A DNA stretch of 64,000 bases. Origin: Psychrobacter immobilis. GTDB lineage: Bacteria; Pseudomonadota; Gammaproteobacteria; Pseudomonadales; Moraxellaceae. The notes beneath the pieces are model-generated. The model was not told where the DNA came from. It saw only the letters and a program-made list of their open reading frames with translations, and searched no databases. The stretch is taken from positions 62,001-126,000 of the forward strand of contig CAJHAA010000005.1 in assembly GCA_904846265.1 (NCBI GenBank). Direction: 5' to 3'. Made by a program: the position numbers and the translations under genes. Shown here piece after piece: positions 17,164 through 25,959 of this stretch. Position 1 is the first letter of the stretch. Each line of letters begins with the position of its first letter.

Positions 17164-18261
17164 ATGATTGCCCAAAGTGATACTGAAACTGACGCAAAAT
17201 ATAGCGATAATTTTTCGGTAAACACCCTAACAGATAAGACGTCAGAAACTATAGAGTCATCTGCAACGCCGCTTGCACGTAATCATTGGGCGCAAAAGCA
17301 TCATTATCCGACAGATAAGTATAACTCTAACAACATTATTGAGACCCGTGTTGCTAAGACTAATATTGCACAGACCCATATGCAGCAAATCAGTATCGAC
17401 TGCCAATCAGCGAGCTTAGCAGTGGAAGCTGCGGTTGCTATCGTTATCAATGGTATTCACTATGCGGTACTGATGGCAAGCCCTCACCAGCTAGAGTATT
17501 TAGCCGTCGGCTTTTTGTCTAGCGAAGGCTTAATTCAGCATAGTCATGAGCTGCTTGATTGGGAAGTTACCCAACTGAATGATATTGCAGATTATCAAAA
17601 TCTCACGCAAGATTCATTTATAAAGGAACGATTTATAAGAGATGCTACGGATGAAATTTTTGAATCTGCAGCATTTGAACAAAGCTTATCGTCACTGCAA
17701 GATTATGACATTTATGTGGTGGAGCTAGTACTAAACCAGCGTTGCCATCAGCGTATCCAAGCGCAAAAACGTCAGCTAGCAGGGCGTACAGGTTGTGGTA
17801 TATGCGGCATCACAGGGCTAACACAAGCACTGCCTGACTTGAGTATCTATCGTCAAAACAGACAAAAGGCAGATACACCAAGTCTTGACTGTCTATTAGC
17901 AATACGCCAGCAAGTCGATGCGATGCAGCATACTCACCAATTGACTGGTGCCGTACACGCCGCTGCGACGATGTATAATCAGCAGCTATACCTATTCGAA
18001 GATGTAGGACGCCATAATGCGCTTGATAAGCTGATCGGTTGGCAACTGCGCAATAAAATAGAGATTAGCTGCGTCCTTATGACCTCGCGCCTATCGATTG
18101 AACTGATACAAAAATCGATTCGTGGGCGCATCCCTTGGCTAGTCGGTATGTCTGCACCTACCAGTACCGCAGTGCGTGTCGCTGAGCGTTATGGCTTAGG
18201 ATTAGCGGGTTTTTTGCGTGATAACAGAGTCACTTACTATTCAAATTATTCAGACCTATAA
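17164..18261 (+). CDS. fdhD: Formate dehydrogenase accessory sulfurtransferase FdhD
   Basis: FdhD transfers sulfur from IscS to the molybdenum cofactor of formate dehydrogenases. The conserved GRTGCGICG motif, holding the CxxC loop, is at about residues 207-214. Downstream motifs GAVHAAA and EDVGRHNALDKLIGW are diagnostic. An N-terminal extension of about 65 low-complexity residues precedes the core. GAGG about 6 nt before ATG 17164 supports the start. It lies 85 nt after the oxidoreductase gene, which is presumably its client. Confidence 0.93.
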   Translation: MIAQSDTETDAKYSDNFSVNTLTDKTSETIESSATPLARNHWAQKHHYPTDKYNSNNIIETRVAKTNIAQTHMQQISIDCQSASLAVEAAVAIVINGIHYAVLMASPHQLEYLAVGFLSSEGLIQHSHELLDWEVTQLNDIADYQNLTQDSFIKERFIRDATDEIFESAAFEQSLSSLQDYDIYVVELVLNQRCHQRIQAQKRQLAGRTGCGICGITGLTQALPDLSIYRQNRQKADTPSLDCLLAIRQQVDAMQHTHQLTGAVHAAATMYNQQLYLFEDVGRHNALDKLIGWQLRNKIEISCVLMTSRLSIELIQKSIRGRIPWLVGMSAPTSTAVRVAERYGLGLAGFLRDNRVTYYSNYSDL

Positions 18262-18657
18262 AGTTTTATGCTCGACTCTCTCATTAAGCGCACTTATTCA
18301 TAAACTCTCATTTGCAGCGCTTTAATGACAGACATATAACGCTGATTTTTCGATAATAAACGGTCTCCTTTTTAGCTCAAACAAGACCTTTTTAAAACAC
18401 TATCTATTCCCTATCTCGTTTTATCAAACACACAACGAAATAATAAAGATATTATTTCGTTGTGTGTTTGATAATTATGATGTTTTTTGACGAACCATTC
18501 CTAATTTTAAGCTTGATAATAGCTTAATTTGACCTCTTAATACTTTGAATAGCCATTAATTTATGGTCAAATAAGGAGAATTGAGTAGATAATTCGCATT
18601 TAGCTAAAAAATAACTTGTAATTTAAATTATATTTGCTAATATAGGCGTCCTTGATT
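18262..18657. other. Intergenic region between fdhD and tRNA genes, with a 24-bp perfect palindrome
   Basis: This 396-bp AT-rich stretch has no coding signal. Its outstanding feature is the inverted repeat at 18421-18474 (listed separately). A weak hairpin GGTCT (18362-18366) / AGACC (18384-18388) plus T-run may end fdhD transcription. The 3' part should contain the tRNA promoter. Confidence 0.5.
18421..18474. repeat. 24-bp perfect inverted repeat
   Basis: Bases 18421-18444 are the exact reverse complement of 18451-18474, separated by AAAGAT. There is no following T-run on the plus strand, so it is not a typical terminator. It could be a repeat element, a binding site or an RNA hairpin. Confidence 0.9.
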
Positions 18658-18731
18658 GGCTGGGTGGCAGAGTGGTCATGCAGCGGACTGCAACTCCGTT
18701 AACGCCGGTTCGATTCCGACCTCAGCCTCCA
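18658..18731 (+). tRNA. tRNA-Cys (anticodon GCA)
   Basis: The 74-nt cloverleaf has acceptor stem GGCTGGG / CTCAGCC (one G-U pair), anticodon GCA in loop CTGCAAC, T-arm GGTTCGATTCC and an encoded CCA end. Confidence 0.95.
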
Positions 18732-18854
18732 ATTATTTAGGTTAAAATTTTATTCATATTATATTAATTTTAGCTTGCTTTATTAATATAAATGCTTATA
18801 ATAGCGACCACTATCTAACAAGTAGAAAGCTTACTTTTAGATAATACAAGTTTT

Positions 18855-18941
18855 GCCCGGGTGGTGAAATTGGTAGACACAAGGGATTTAAAATCCCTCG
18901 CTAGTAATAGCGTGCCGGTTCAAGTCCGGCTCCGGGTACCA
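18855..18941 (+). tRNA. tRNA-Leu (anticodon TAA)
   Basis: This 87-nt class II tRNA has a long variable arm. The acceptor stem is GCCCGGG / CCGGGTA-type ending in CCA, the anticodon stem is AGGGA / TCCCT with loop TTTAAAA (anticodon TAA), and the T-loop is TTCAAGT. It lies 123 nt after tRNA-Cys and is probably co-transcribed with it. The T6SS immunity-like array ends just beyond it. Confidence 0.95.
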
Positions 18942-18950
18942 TTATATTAA

Positions 18951-18982
18951 AAGGCTTCCAAGCAATTGGAAGCCTTTTTCTT
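18951..18982 (+). terminator. Terminator after the tRNA pair (bidirectional)
   Basis: The 11-bp stem 18951-18961 / 18966-18976 with loop GCAA is followed by TTTTT. It has an A-run on the other side, so it could also stop minus-strand transcription from the T6SS array. Confidence 0.88.
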
Positions 18983-19119
18983 ATTGTGCATTTTCTCTTA
19001 TTAAACTAATTTTTTTCCACTATTTAGACAATTTGCTAGTAATCAACTGCTAGCTTTACTGTTAAACGTCCTTCTCACGTTTAGGGTAATAAGCTATATC
19101 AATTGTATATAATCAATAG

Positions 19120-20421
19120 TTAGCCACATCCTATTATCCCATTCTGAAAAGGCAAACCTTGTGTCGTAATAAAAAATAGATAGAACGATCCTAACATGAT
19201 AAAAAAAGCAGCCACTTTCATAGTACTTAACGGCCTATTGGTGACACTAGCCAGCGCAAGCATTAATTTGGAATCCGTGAGCATAAATAAACACAGTGCC
19301 TGCATAAAGATAGCCTTTAATAATTGCTCATAGATTAAAGGACCGCGAGTTTGTTCAACAAACAGCAGAATCGATATATCTACGATGATCATAGTGAAAA
19401 AGGCATGTTTAACAGAGCTATTTAAATACGCATTTCCATTGTGTCGTTGGTAAACTTTGGGTCGCCTGGCTCTTTTCCTTTTTATATAACTCGTGGTAGG
19501 TTGAATAGTCATCGGGTTGGTTGCGTTAAAATACCAAATGGTTTCCCACCTTCCTTTAGTCATGTCTGGCATGATGTCTTCTGCTTGAAAATGTTGCAAC
19601 TCCTGACTGGCAGGTGACCACCAATATCCTGTCTGCGGACAAGGCTGATTTGCCTCACAACGTGAAGATTCCAGTACTACACTACTGCCACCACCACTAT
19701 CCGCGATACGCTCAACGAGCATCCAAGTAACAGGAGCTCTACCGACAGCGTGTGTCGTATCAGGGTCATAACCGACATTAGCTTCATTTGCTAACATGCC
19801 ATCCAATAGCACTTGAGCACTGGCATCTGCTCGATTTGGTACATAAATGCCAGCGACAGGGACGACTTCATCTACCTTAACGCTATATTGTTGGTTGAGA
19901 CTATAGATAGGCCATGATTCAGGCGCATTGAGCGCTCCTCTTGATTCAATGCTATAATTTTCTATTAAGTCGTATAAACACCAACCAAAATAACTGGTTA
20001 TTCCCATGTTAAAAGCGCATAAGCTTGCCTCTCTTTCCCATTTCTCATAATTCAGCTGTTGCTGCTCTGGCATCCAGTCGGTATCATAATCCATACTGAT
20101 AGCGCGAAAATCACTCTCAACATTACCACCATATCTTATTGCTATTAAATCGCCATTTAACAGCTCTTGATAGCCAACATTTAAGCTGTCTAGAGTATCA
20201 CGCAGGTTTGGCAATACCCGCTCGCCCCAGACGATATCAGGTTGTCTGTTAATAGGACGCGTTCGGTAATCAAAGGGCAAATCATTGACGAACAGTTCTA
20301 ATGCGTATTCAGCAGCTTCTAACATATTCGCAAAGGCATCGCGCATCTCTTTAAAGTAAGCAGGTGAGCTATAGCGCTCTAATAAGTAAATCTCTTGCGG
20401 TCTTATGATGTAGTTATTCAT
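19120..20421 (-). CDS. Imm71-like immunity protein with C-terminal membrane tail
   Basis: Residues 1-98 (from MNNYIIRPQEIYLLERY, including QPDIVWGERVLPN and GYQELLNGD) form an N-terminal domain shared with the proteins at 23351-24817 and 28953-29876. The middle (GIYVPNRADAS, WMLVERIADSGGG, PCPQTGYWWSP, ETIWYFN) matches the protein at 28953-29876 and resembles Imm71/Imm72-type polymorphic-toxin immunity proteins. Unlike that relative it continues for about 110 residues with a basic stretch and three hydrophobic segments. It is the last gene of the minus-strand array, before the tRNA genes. Immunity function is inferred. Confidence 0.6.
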   Translation of the reverse strand: MNNYIIRPQEIYLLERYSSPAYFKEMRDAFANMLEAAEYALELFVNDLPFDYRTRPINRQPDIVWGERVLPNLRDTLDSLNVGYQELLNGDLIAIRYGGNVESDFRAISMDYDTDWMPEQQQLNYEKWEREASLCAFNMGITSYFGWCLYDLIENYSIESRGALNAPESWPIYSLNQQYSVKVDEVVPVAGIYVPNRADASAQVLLDGMLANEANVGYDPDTTHAVGRAPVTWMLVERIADSGGGSSVVLESSRCEANQPCPQTGYWWSPASQELQHFQAEDIMPDMTKGRWETIWYFNATNPMTIQPTTSYIKRKRARRPKVYQRHNGNAYLNSSVKHAFFTMIIVDISILLFVEQTRGPLIYEQLLKAIFMQALCLFMLTDSKLMLALASVTNRPLSTMKVAAFFIMLGSFYLFFITTQGLPFQNGIIGCG

Positions 20422-20472
20422 TTTTTATTGATTCTCGTACTGTCTAATCGACGTTGGCTAATCAGTTTTCAT

Positions 20473-21531
20473 CTAAGCAATCACCAGCATCACATACAAT
20501 ATAGAGCCAATAAACCAAGTCGCATTAATAGCCATTCCTGAATACCATTTCCGCTTAACGGCTTGATTTTGGTTTGCAAAAGCTGCTTGGCGCTCTGCGG
20601 TGACAGGCAGAATATTATATGGGTTGTTTTGCCCATCCCACATGAGCCGACGTTGCACTTCCGGATGTAGAGCAGGATTAGCGCTCGACTGGTATATATT
20701 ACCCTCGGCTAAATCTAAGTAGCTAACCGTACAAGCGCGCAACCAACCCATAAAAGTCACCTCGTGGCGTAGTCCTGTTAAGCCTTTGTTTTTCTTCTCT
20801 TGAGCAATATCAGCACAGGCAAAGAGTGAGGTACTGATGTCTGTCGGACAAGCATGAGCATATCGGGGATCAAGCGGTAGCTCTTCAGCGGGACGTTCCA
20901 TATAGGTGCGAATAAACGCCCACTGGTCGTAAGGGTTTAGTTGCATGTCTTCAAAGTTAATAGATAAGCTTGGTTCTCTTGTTGACTCATCGATGACATG
21001 CAGATTCAGTACTTCATACACCAAACCTTCATTGCGTCTTACGGAGGCTGTGATGTCTTTATAATTAATCAGATGAAAGATAGGGGCTTGCTTACGGTTA
21101 TGCTCGTAGTAAGCAATCTGCTGGGTATTTTTTAGTAGTAAGATTTTGTGGTATCGAGATTTTTTAGTTTTAAGTTGTTTTAAAGTTAGAAAAGGAGCAG
21201 TGAAAAAACTAATGAGGATAAATATTAGACATATAATCGCATAAAGATAGTAGATTAATACTCCTTCCTTTATTACTGAATTGAACATAGCGTAAATTAA
21301 GAAAAAAAACTGTCCAAGCAACCATAGTGAGGCATAAGATGCCAATAAAACTAAGTTTTGAATAGAGTTAATAATAGGATGAAATAGCAGATAGTCTGGA
21401 TTCACATCATGAATAAGTGTACTTATTCTATCAATACTGGCTTTTTTTTCTTGGAAATTACCAATCTCTCCTTCATAAGGGCGACTGAGTATTTTACCGA
21501 CAGGAGGTATAGGAGGAACAGGTAAGATCAT
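20473..21531 (-). CDS. DUF6708-like membrane protein, array paralog 3
   Basis: This is one of four related 350-360-residue proteins in the array. An N-terminal cytoplasmic segment (HDVNPDYLLFHPIINS) is followed by a transmembrane hairpin (about 60-115) and a soluble C-terminal domain (QQIAYYEHNRKQAP, AFIRTYMERPAEELPLDPRYAHACP), ending in one more transmembrane segment. It is nearly identical to the protein at 24868-25929 except in the hairpin. ATG 21531 (MILPVPPIPP) is chosen as shared by both copies; a TTG at 21543 is also in frame. Its role in T6SS immunity is inferred from position; the DUF6708 assignment is tentative. Confidence 0.6.
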   Translation of the reverse strand: MILPVPPIPPVGKILSRPYEGEIGNFQEKKASIDRISTLIHDVNPDYLLFHPIINSIQNLVLLASYASLWLLGQFFFLIYAMFNSVIKEGVLIYYLYAIICLIFILISFFTAPFLTLKQLKTKKSRYHKILLLKNTQQIAYYEHNRKQAPIFHLINYKDITASVRRNEGLVYEVLNLHVIDESTREPSLSINFEDMQLNPYDQWAFIRTYMERPAEELPLDPRYAHACPTDISTSLFACADIAQEKKNKGLTGLRHEVTFMGWLRACTVSYLDLAEGNIYQSSANPALHPEVQRRLMWDGQNNPYNILPVTAERQAAFANQNQAVKRKWYSGMAINATWFIGSILYVMLVIA

Positions 21532-21570
21532 AGTAGCATTCAACTCAAATGTATTGTTTCATCAGATTTT

Positions 21571-22263
21571 TTAATATTTATTATTATCTAGATAGCTTAC
21601 GTTTTTTAAGGGGTATGACGGATTGCGGCTACTATCAGGCGTATAAGTAACGATCACTTTTGCCTTGCTAATATTATGGGGTTCAAACTTTAGTAACTGC
21701 GTATCAATGATAAAGTGAGTTTCCGACTCTTTTTCAGTCACTTTTTTTGTCACTATCGGTATTAATTTCTCAATGGCTAATGACGTAATATTACTAGCAA
21801 CGGGTTCATCGCTGGTAGAGTTATAGAATGTCGCTTTATATAGGTTTTGTGCTCTGCCGTTTTTATCAGCGACGACTTCTATCGTCAACTGGCTTGCTTT
21901 GTCCCAATTGCCAATGTGAACCTGACTTTCAAATAAGGTCAGATGCTCTCGCACACTGCCGAATACTGGCGGTAGCCTTATTTCACTGGTTGAGTCAACT
22001 TTATGCTCTACAGGCATTCTACCTTGAAAGGTTTGCAAACGATTATTGGCTAAGAATAAGGTGCTCGCAGTGATAAAGCCACTAATGTCATCTGCTAAAC
22101 TGTTAAAAGCGGGCTGTGTCTGAAACGGGTTTATCAGGTAGTAGTCTTGTCCTCGCATAGCTTTATGACCAAACACGCTGTTGTCTAGCCAATACTCTAT
22201 TAATACGTTTCGTTTATTATCATACTTATAAGCTAAACGCTGAAAGCTATAGATTATTAGTCA
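21571..22263 (-). pseudogene. Orphan C-terminal fragment of the effector-like protein at 23351-24817
   Basis: The open frame matches the last ~230 residues of the 488-residue protein upstream (FQRLAYK, LIEYWLDNSVFGHKAMRGQDYYLINPF, LFESQVHIGNWDKASQLTIEV). It begins six bases after the stop of the preceding paralog with no N-terminal or membrane part. A GTG at 22176 could allow translation of a 201-residue product. It looks like a leftover of segmental duplication followed by deletion. It retains high similarity and no internal stops, so decay is recent or the fragment is used. Confidence 0.6.
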
Positions 22264-22269
22264 ATCATC

Positions 22270-23334
22270 CTAAGCAATCACCAGCATTACATACAGTATT
22301 GACCCAATAAACCATGTCGCATTCACGGCGATACCTGAATACCATTTCAGCTTTACCGCTTGGTTTTGGTTTGCAAAAGCGGCTTGACGCTCTGCTGTGA
22401 CAGGCAGAATGTTATACGGATTGTTTTGCCCATCCCACATAAGCCGTCGCTGAACTTCTGGATGTAGTGCAGGATTGGCACTCGATTGATAGATATTGCC
22501 TTCGGCCAAGTCTAAGTAACTGACGGTACAAGCGCGCAACCAACCCATAAAGGTCACTTCATGTTGTAGTCCAGTCAGACCCTTGTCTTTTTTCTCTTGA
22601 GCAATATCGGCACAGGCGAGTAGCGATGTGCTGATATCTGTTGGACACGCGTGGGCATATCGTGGGTCAAGCGGTAGCTCGTCTGCGGGACGCTCCATAT
22701 AGGTACGGATAAACGTCCATTGGTCGTAAGGGCTAAGTTGCATATCTTCGAGATTAATACTTTGGATGGTTTGGTTGGTTTTAGGATCAATCACATGCAG
22801 GTTCAAGGCTTCAAAAACGACGCCGTTGTTACGTCTGACTGAGGCGACAATATCTTTATAATTAATTAAATGAAAAACAGGCGCTTGCTTACGATTATGC
22901 TCATAATAGGCAATTTGTTGGGTCTGTTTTAACAATACTATTTTATTATAATGGGATTTTTTGTTTTTAAACTGTTTATATGCTATATACGGTAGTAATC
23001 CAAACATTAAAATAGACAATAGCTGTACGATAATTAAGAAAACAGCTATCCAATCAAAATCGCTTTTAAATAAAATGTCATAAAAAATAACAACTGAAAT
23101 AAATAAAGTTTGCCCAAACAACCAACTAAAGCAATAAGCCATCAAAAATCCAACCAATTGATATGAGTTAATAATGGGATGGAACAGTAGATAATCTGGA
23201 TTTACCTCATGCACATCACGGCTCAGCTTTTCTATACTCGCTACTTTTTCTCGATACGCAGGTATGCTTTCTTCCCAAGGTCGACTCAGGAGCTTTTCGA
23301 TAGGATGAGTATTGTTTGGAGGATTATAAATCAT
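22270..23334 (-). CDS. DUF6708-like membrane protein, array paralog 2
   Basis: This 354-residue protein is a paralog of those at 20473-21531 and 24868-25929. The C-terminal half is almost invariant (THACPTDISTSLLACADIAQEKK-type segment, FMGWLRACTVSYLDLAEGN, GSILYVMLVIA end). The N-terminal 55 residues and the transmembrane hairpin (about 60-115) differ more. It follows the 488-residue mosaic protein after 16 nt, so translation is probably coupled. No enzymatic motif is visible. Confidence 0.6.
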   Translation of the reverse strand: MIYNPPNNTHPIEKLLSRPWEESIPAYREKVASIEKLSRDVHEVNPDYLLFHPIINSYQLVGFLMAYCFSWLFGQTLFISVVIFYDILFKSDFDWIAVFLIIVQLLSILMFGLLPYIAYKQFKNKKSHYNKIVLLKQTQQIAYYEHNRKQAPVFHLINYKDIVASVRRNNGVVFEALNLHVIDPKTNQTIQSINLEDMQLSPYDQWTFIRTYMERPADELPLDPRYAHACPTDISTSLLACADIAQEKKDKGLTGLQHEVTFMGWLRACTVSYLDLAEGNIYQSSANPALHPEVQRRLMWDGQNNPYNILPVTAERQAAFANQNQAVKLKWYSGIAVNATWFIGSILYVMLVIA

Positions 23335-23350
23335 TATTTTCTCGTAATCT

Positions 23351-24817
23351 TTAATACTTGTTGTTATCTAGATAGCCAACGTCTTTTAAAGGATATGGCA
23401 GATTGCTGCTAGTATCAGGCGTATAAGTCACAATCACTTTTGCATTATTGATACTATGCGGTTCAAACTTTAATAACTGCGTTCTAATAACAAACTGATC
23501 GTCTAACTTCTCTTTTGTCACTATAGGTAGCAATTTCTCAATAGCTAATGACGTAATATTACTAGCAACTGGCTCATCGCTGGTAGAGTTATAGAATGTC
23601 GCTTTATATAGGTTTTGTTCTATGCCGTTTTTGTCAGCGATGACTTCTATCGTCAACTGGCTTGCTTTGTCCCAATTGCCAATATGAACCTGACTTTCAA
23701 ATAAGGTCAAATGCTCTTTTACAATCTCAAGGATTGGCGGAAGTCTTATCTCACTGTTTGTGCTTATTTCGTGCTCCACAGGTACATTACCTTGAAAGGT
23801 TTGCAAACGATTATTAGCTAAGAAAAAGGTACAAGCCGTGATAAAGCCACTAATGTCTTGCTCCAAACTATTGAAAGGCGACTTTGACTGAAACGGATTA
23901 ATTAAATAATAATCTTGTCCTCGCATAGCTTTATGACCAAACACGCTGTTGTCTAACCAGTATTCTATCAATGTATTGTTTTTATCATCAAACTTATAGG
24001 CTAGGCGCTGAAAAGTATAGCTTAGAGTCATACCGACAAACATAATCGCTAATAGTGGTAGCGCAGGTAATGCGGCGGCTGGCGATGCTATCGCTAATAA
24101 GCCTAGATTAAATCCGGCATAAGCTGAAGCACCTATCGAGACGGCTGAACCTATTGTTAACGCTGAAGATGTTAAATTCCCATCATTAAATTTACGATAG
24201 CCATAAATTGCTAAGCTTCCTACCTCAAACGTCGCGCCAACCACACCTAGCCACCCTGCGCGATAGACAAGCCTGTTTGCAAAGCTGGTTCTGCCAAGCA
24301 CGCTAGCTCCCGATGCTGCCACATCCATACTCGCCGTGACTAATGCAAGTCCAGAGCTGATAGTACCTAATTGCTCTTGCGTTAGCCGTAGCGGGTCGCC
24401 TGCGTATTTTAATCTGGCGATCGCTGGTACACTGGCGATCACTGCATTTAACTGGAAATATGCGATAAAAACAGACACGACACCCATACTTCCATTCGCT
24501 ATTTTTTGGGCACTATTGTGCCATTCAATGCCTTTAGCTGCTAAGTCGCCATTTAACAGCTCTTGATAGCCAATATTAAGACTATCTAAAGTATCACGTA
24601 AGTTCGGTAATACGCGCTCGCCCCAAACGATATCAGGTTGTTGGTTTAAGGAGCGCGTACGGTAATCAAAGGGTAAATCGTTGACGAATAGTTCTAGAGC
24701 GTATTCAGCAGCGTCTAGCATATTCGCAAAAGCATCGCGCATCTCTTTAAAATAAACGGGTGAACTGTAACGTTCTAATAAATAGATTGCTTGAGGTCTG
24801 ATGATGTAGTTGTTCAT
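23351..24817 (-). CDS. Mosaic protein: Imm71-like N-terminus fused to a membrane/effector-type C-terminal module
   Basis: Residues 1-98 are nearly the same as the N-terminal domain of the Imm71-like proteins at 19120-20421 and 28953-29876. At GDLA the sequence switches to an unrelated module: several glycine/alanine-rich hydrophobic segments (about residues 110-290), then a soluble part with LIEYWLDNSVFGHKAM and a beta-rich C-terminus. The W-x5-FG type motif resembles C-terminal regions of VasX-like pore-forming T6SS effectors; this is only a resemblance. The last ~230 residues recur alone at 21571-22263. It could be an effector, an immunity chimera or a recombination product. Confidence 0.5.
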   Translation of the reverse strand: MNNYIIRPQAIYLLERYSSPVYFKEMRDAFANMLDAAEYALELFVNDLPFDYRTRSLNQQPDIVWGERVLPNLRDTLDSLNIGYQELLNGDLAAKGIEWHNSAQKIANGSMGVVSVFIAYFQLNAVIASVPAIARLKYAGDPLRLTQEQLGTISSGLALVTASMDVAASGASVLGRTSFANRLVYRAGWLGVVGATFEVGSLAIYGYRKFNDGNLTSSALTIGSAVSIGASAYAGFNLGLLAIASPAAALPALPLLAIMFVGMTLSYTFQRLAYKFDDKNNTLIEYWLDNSVFGHKAMRGQDYYLINPFQSKSPFNSLEQDISGFITACTFFLANNRLQTFQGNVPVEHEISTNSEIRLPPILEIVKEHLTLFESQVHIGNWDKASQLTIEVIADKNGIEQNLYKATFYNSTSDEPVASNITSLAIEKLLPIVTKEKLDDQFVIRTQLLKFEPHSINNAKVIVTYTPDTSSNLPYPLKDVGYLDNNKY

Positions 24818-24867
24818 TTTTAGCGGTTCTCGTACTGTTTAATAGAGGTTGGCTGATAAGTTTTTAT

Positions 24868-25929
24868 CTAAGCAATTACCAACATCACATACAATATCGA
24901 GCCAATAAACCATGTCGCATTCACGGCGATACCTGAATACCATTTCCGCTTAACGGCTTGATTTTGGTTTGCAAAAGCTGCTTGGCGCTCTGCTGTGACA
25001 GGCAAGATGTTATATGGGTTGTTTTGACCATCCCACATAAGCCGACGCTGAACTTCCGGATGTAGTGCAGGATTAGCGCTCGACTGGTATATATTACCCT
25101 CAGCGAGATCTAAGTAGCTAACGGTACAGGCTCGTAACCAACCCATAAAAGTCACTTCATGACGCAGCCCTGTTAAGCCCTTGTTTTTCTTCTCTTGGGC
25201 GATATCAGCACAAGCTAGTAATGAGGTGCTAATATCTGTTGGACAGGCGTGGGCGTACCTTGGATCAAGCGGTAGCTCTTCAGCGGGACGTTCCATATAG
25301 GTGCGAATAAACGCCCACTGATCATAAGGGTTTAGTTGCATGTCTTCACAGTTAATAGATAAGCTTGGTTCTCCTGTTGATTCATCGATGATGTGCAGAT
25401 TCAGTACTTCATACACCAAACCTTCATTACGCCTTATGGAGGCTGTGATATCTTTATAATTAATCAGATGAAAGATAGGGGCTTGCTTACCGTTATGTTC
25501 GTAGTAAGCAATCTGCTGGGTATTTTTTAGTAGTAGAATTTTATGGTATCGAGATTGCTTTCTTTTTAGTTGCTTTAGAGTTAAATATGGTGAAAAGCCA
25601 AGCATTGTTAGGAATATTATAAGCATAATAATTGGAAATAAAACTATTAGCTCAAACTCTTCAATAAAAAAATATTTAAGAACTACATATAAAAATAAAA
25701 ATAAAAACTGTCCAAACAACCATGCACCACAATATGACGCTAAAAGCCATACATTTTGAATAGAGTTAATGATAGGATGAAATAGCAGATAGTCTGGATT
25801 CACATCATGAATAAGTGTACTTATTCTATCAATACTGGCTTTTTTTTCTTGGAAATTACCAATCTCTCCTTCATAAGGGCGACTGAGTATTTTACCGACA
25901 GGAGGTATAGGAGGAACAGGTAAGATCAT
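24868..25929 (-). CDS. DUF6708-like membrane protein, array paralog 1
   Basis: This has the same architecture as the paralogs at 20473 and 22270. Residues 1-59 and about 116-353 are nearly identical to the copy at 20473-21531, whereas the transmembrane hairpin in between is strongly diverged. ATG 25929 (MILPVPPIPP) is used because the same start is conserved in the other copy; a TTG at 25953 is in frame without a Shine-Dalgarno. The 50-nt spacer to the next gene is also conserved in the duplicate unit downstream, indicating block duplication. Confidence 0.6.
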   Translation of the reverse strand: MILPVPPIPPVGKILSRPYEGEIGNFQEKKASIDRISTLIHDVNPDYLLFHPIINSIQNVWLLASYCGAWLFGQFLFLFLYVVLKYFFIEEFELIVLFPIIMLIIFLTMLGFSPYLTLKQLKRKQSRYHKILLLKNTQQIAYYEHNGKQAPIFHLINYKDITASIRRNEGLVYEVLNLHIIDESTGEPSLSINCEDMQLNPYDQWAFIRTYMERPAEELPLDPRYAHACPTDISTSLLACADIAQEKKNKGLTGLRHEVTFMGWLRACTVSYLDLAEGNIYQSSANPALHPEVQRRLMWDGQNNPYNILPVTAERQAAFANQNQAVKRKWYSGIAVNATWFIGSILYVMLVIA

Positions 25930-25959
25930 AGTTATACAATATGTAGTTAGCAATTTTTG

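Noticed and set aside
18855..18982. tRNA-Leu 3' end as the other attachment site of a T6SS island
   Set aside because: I found no second copy of its 3' end near 59-62 kb or within the array, and no integrase gene, so the idea has no sequence support beyond location.
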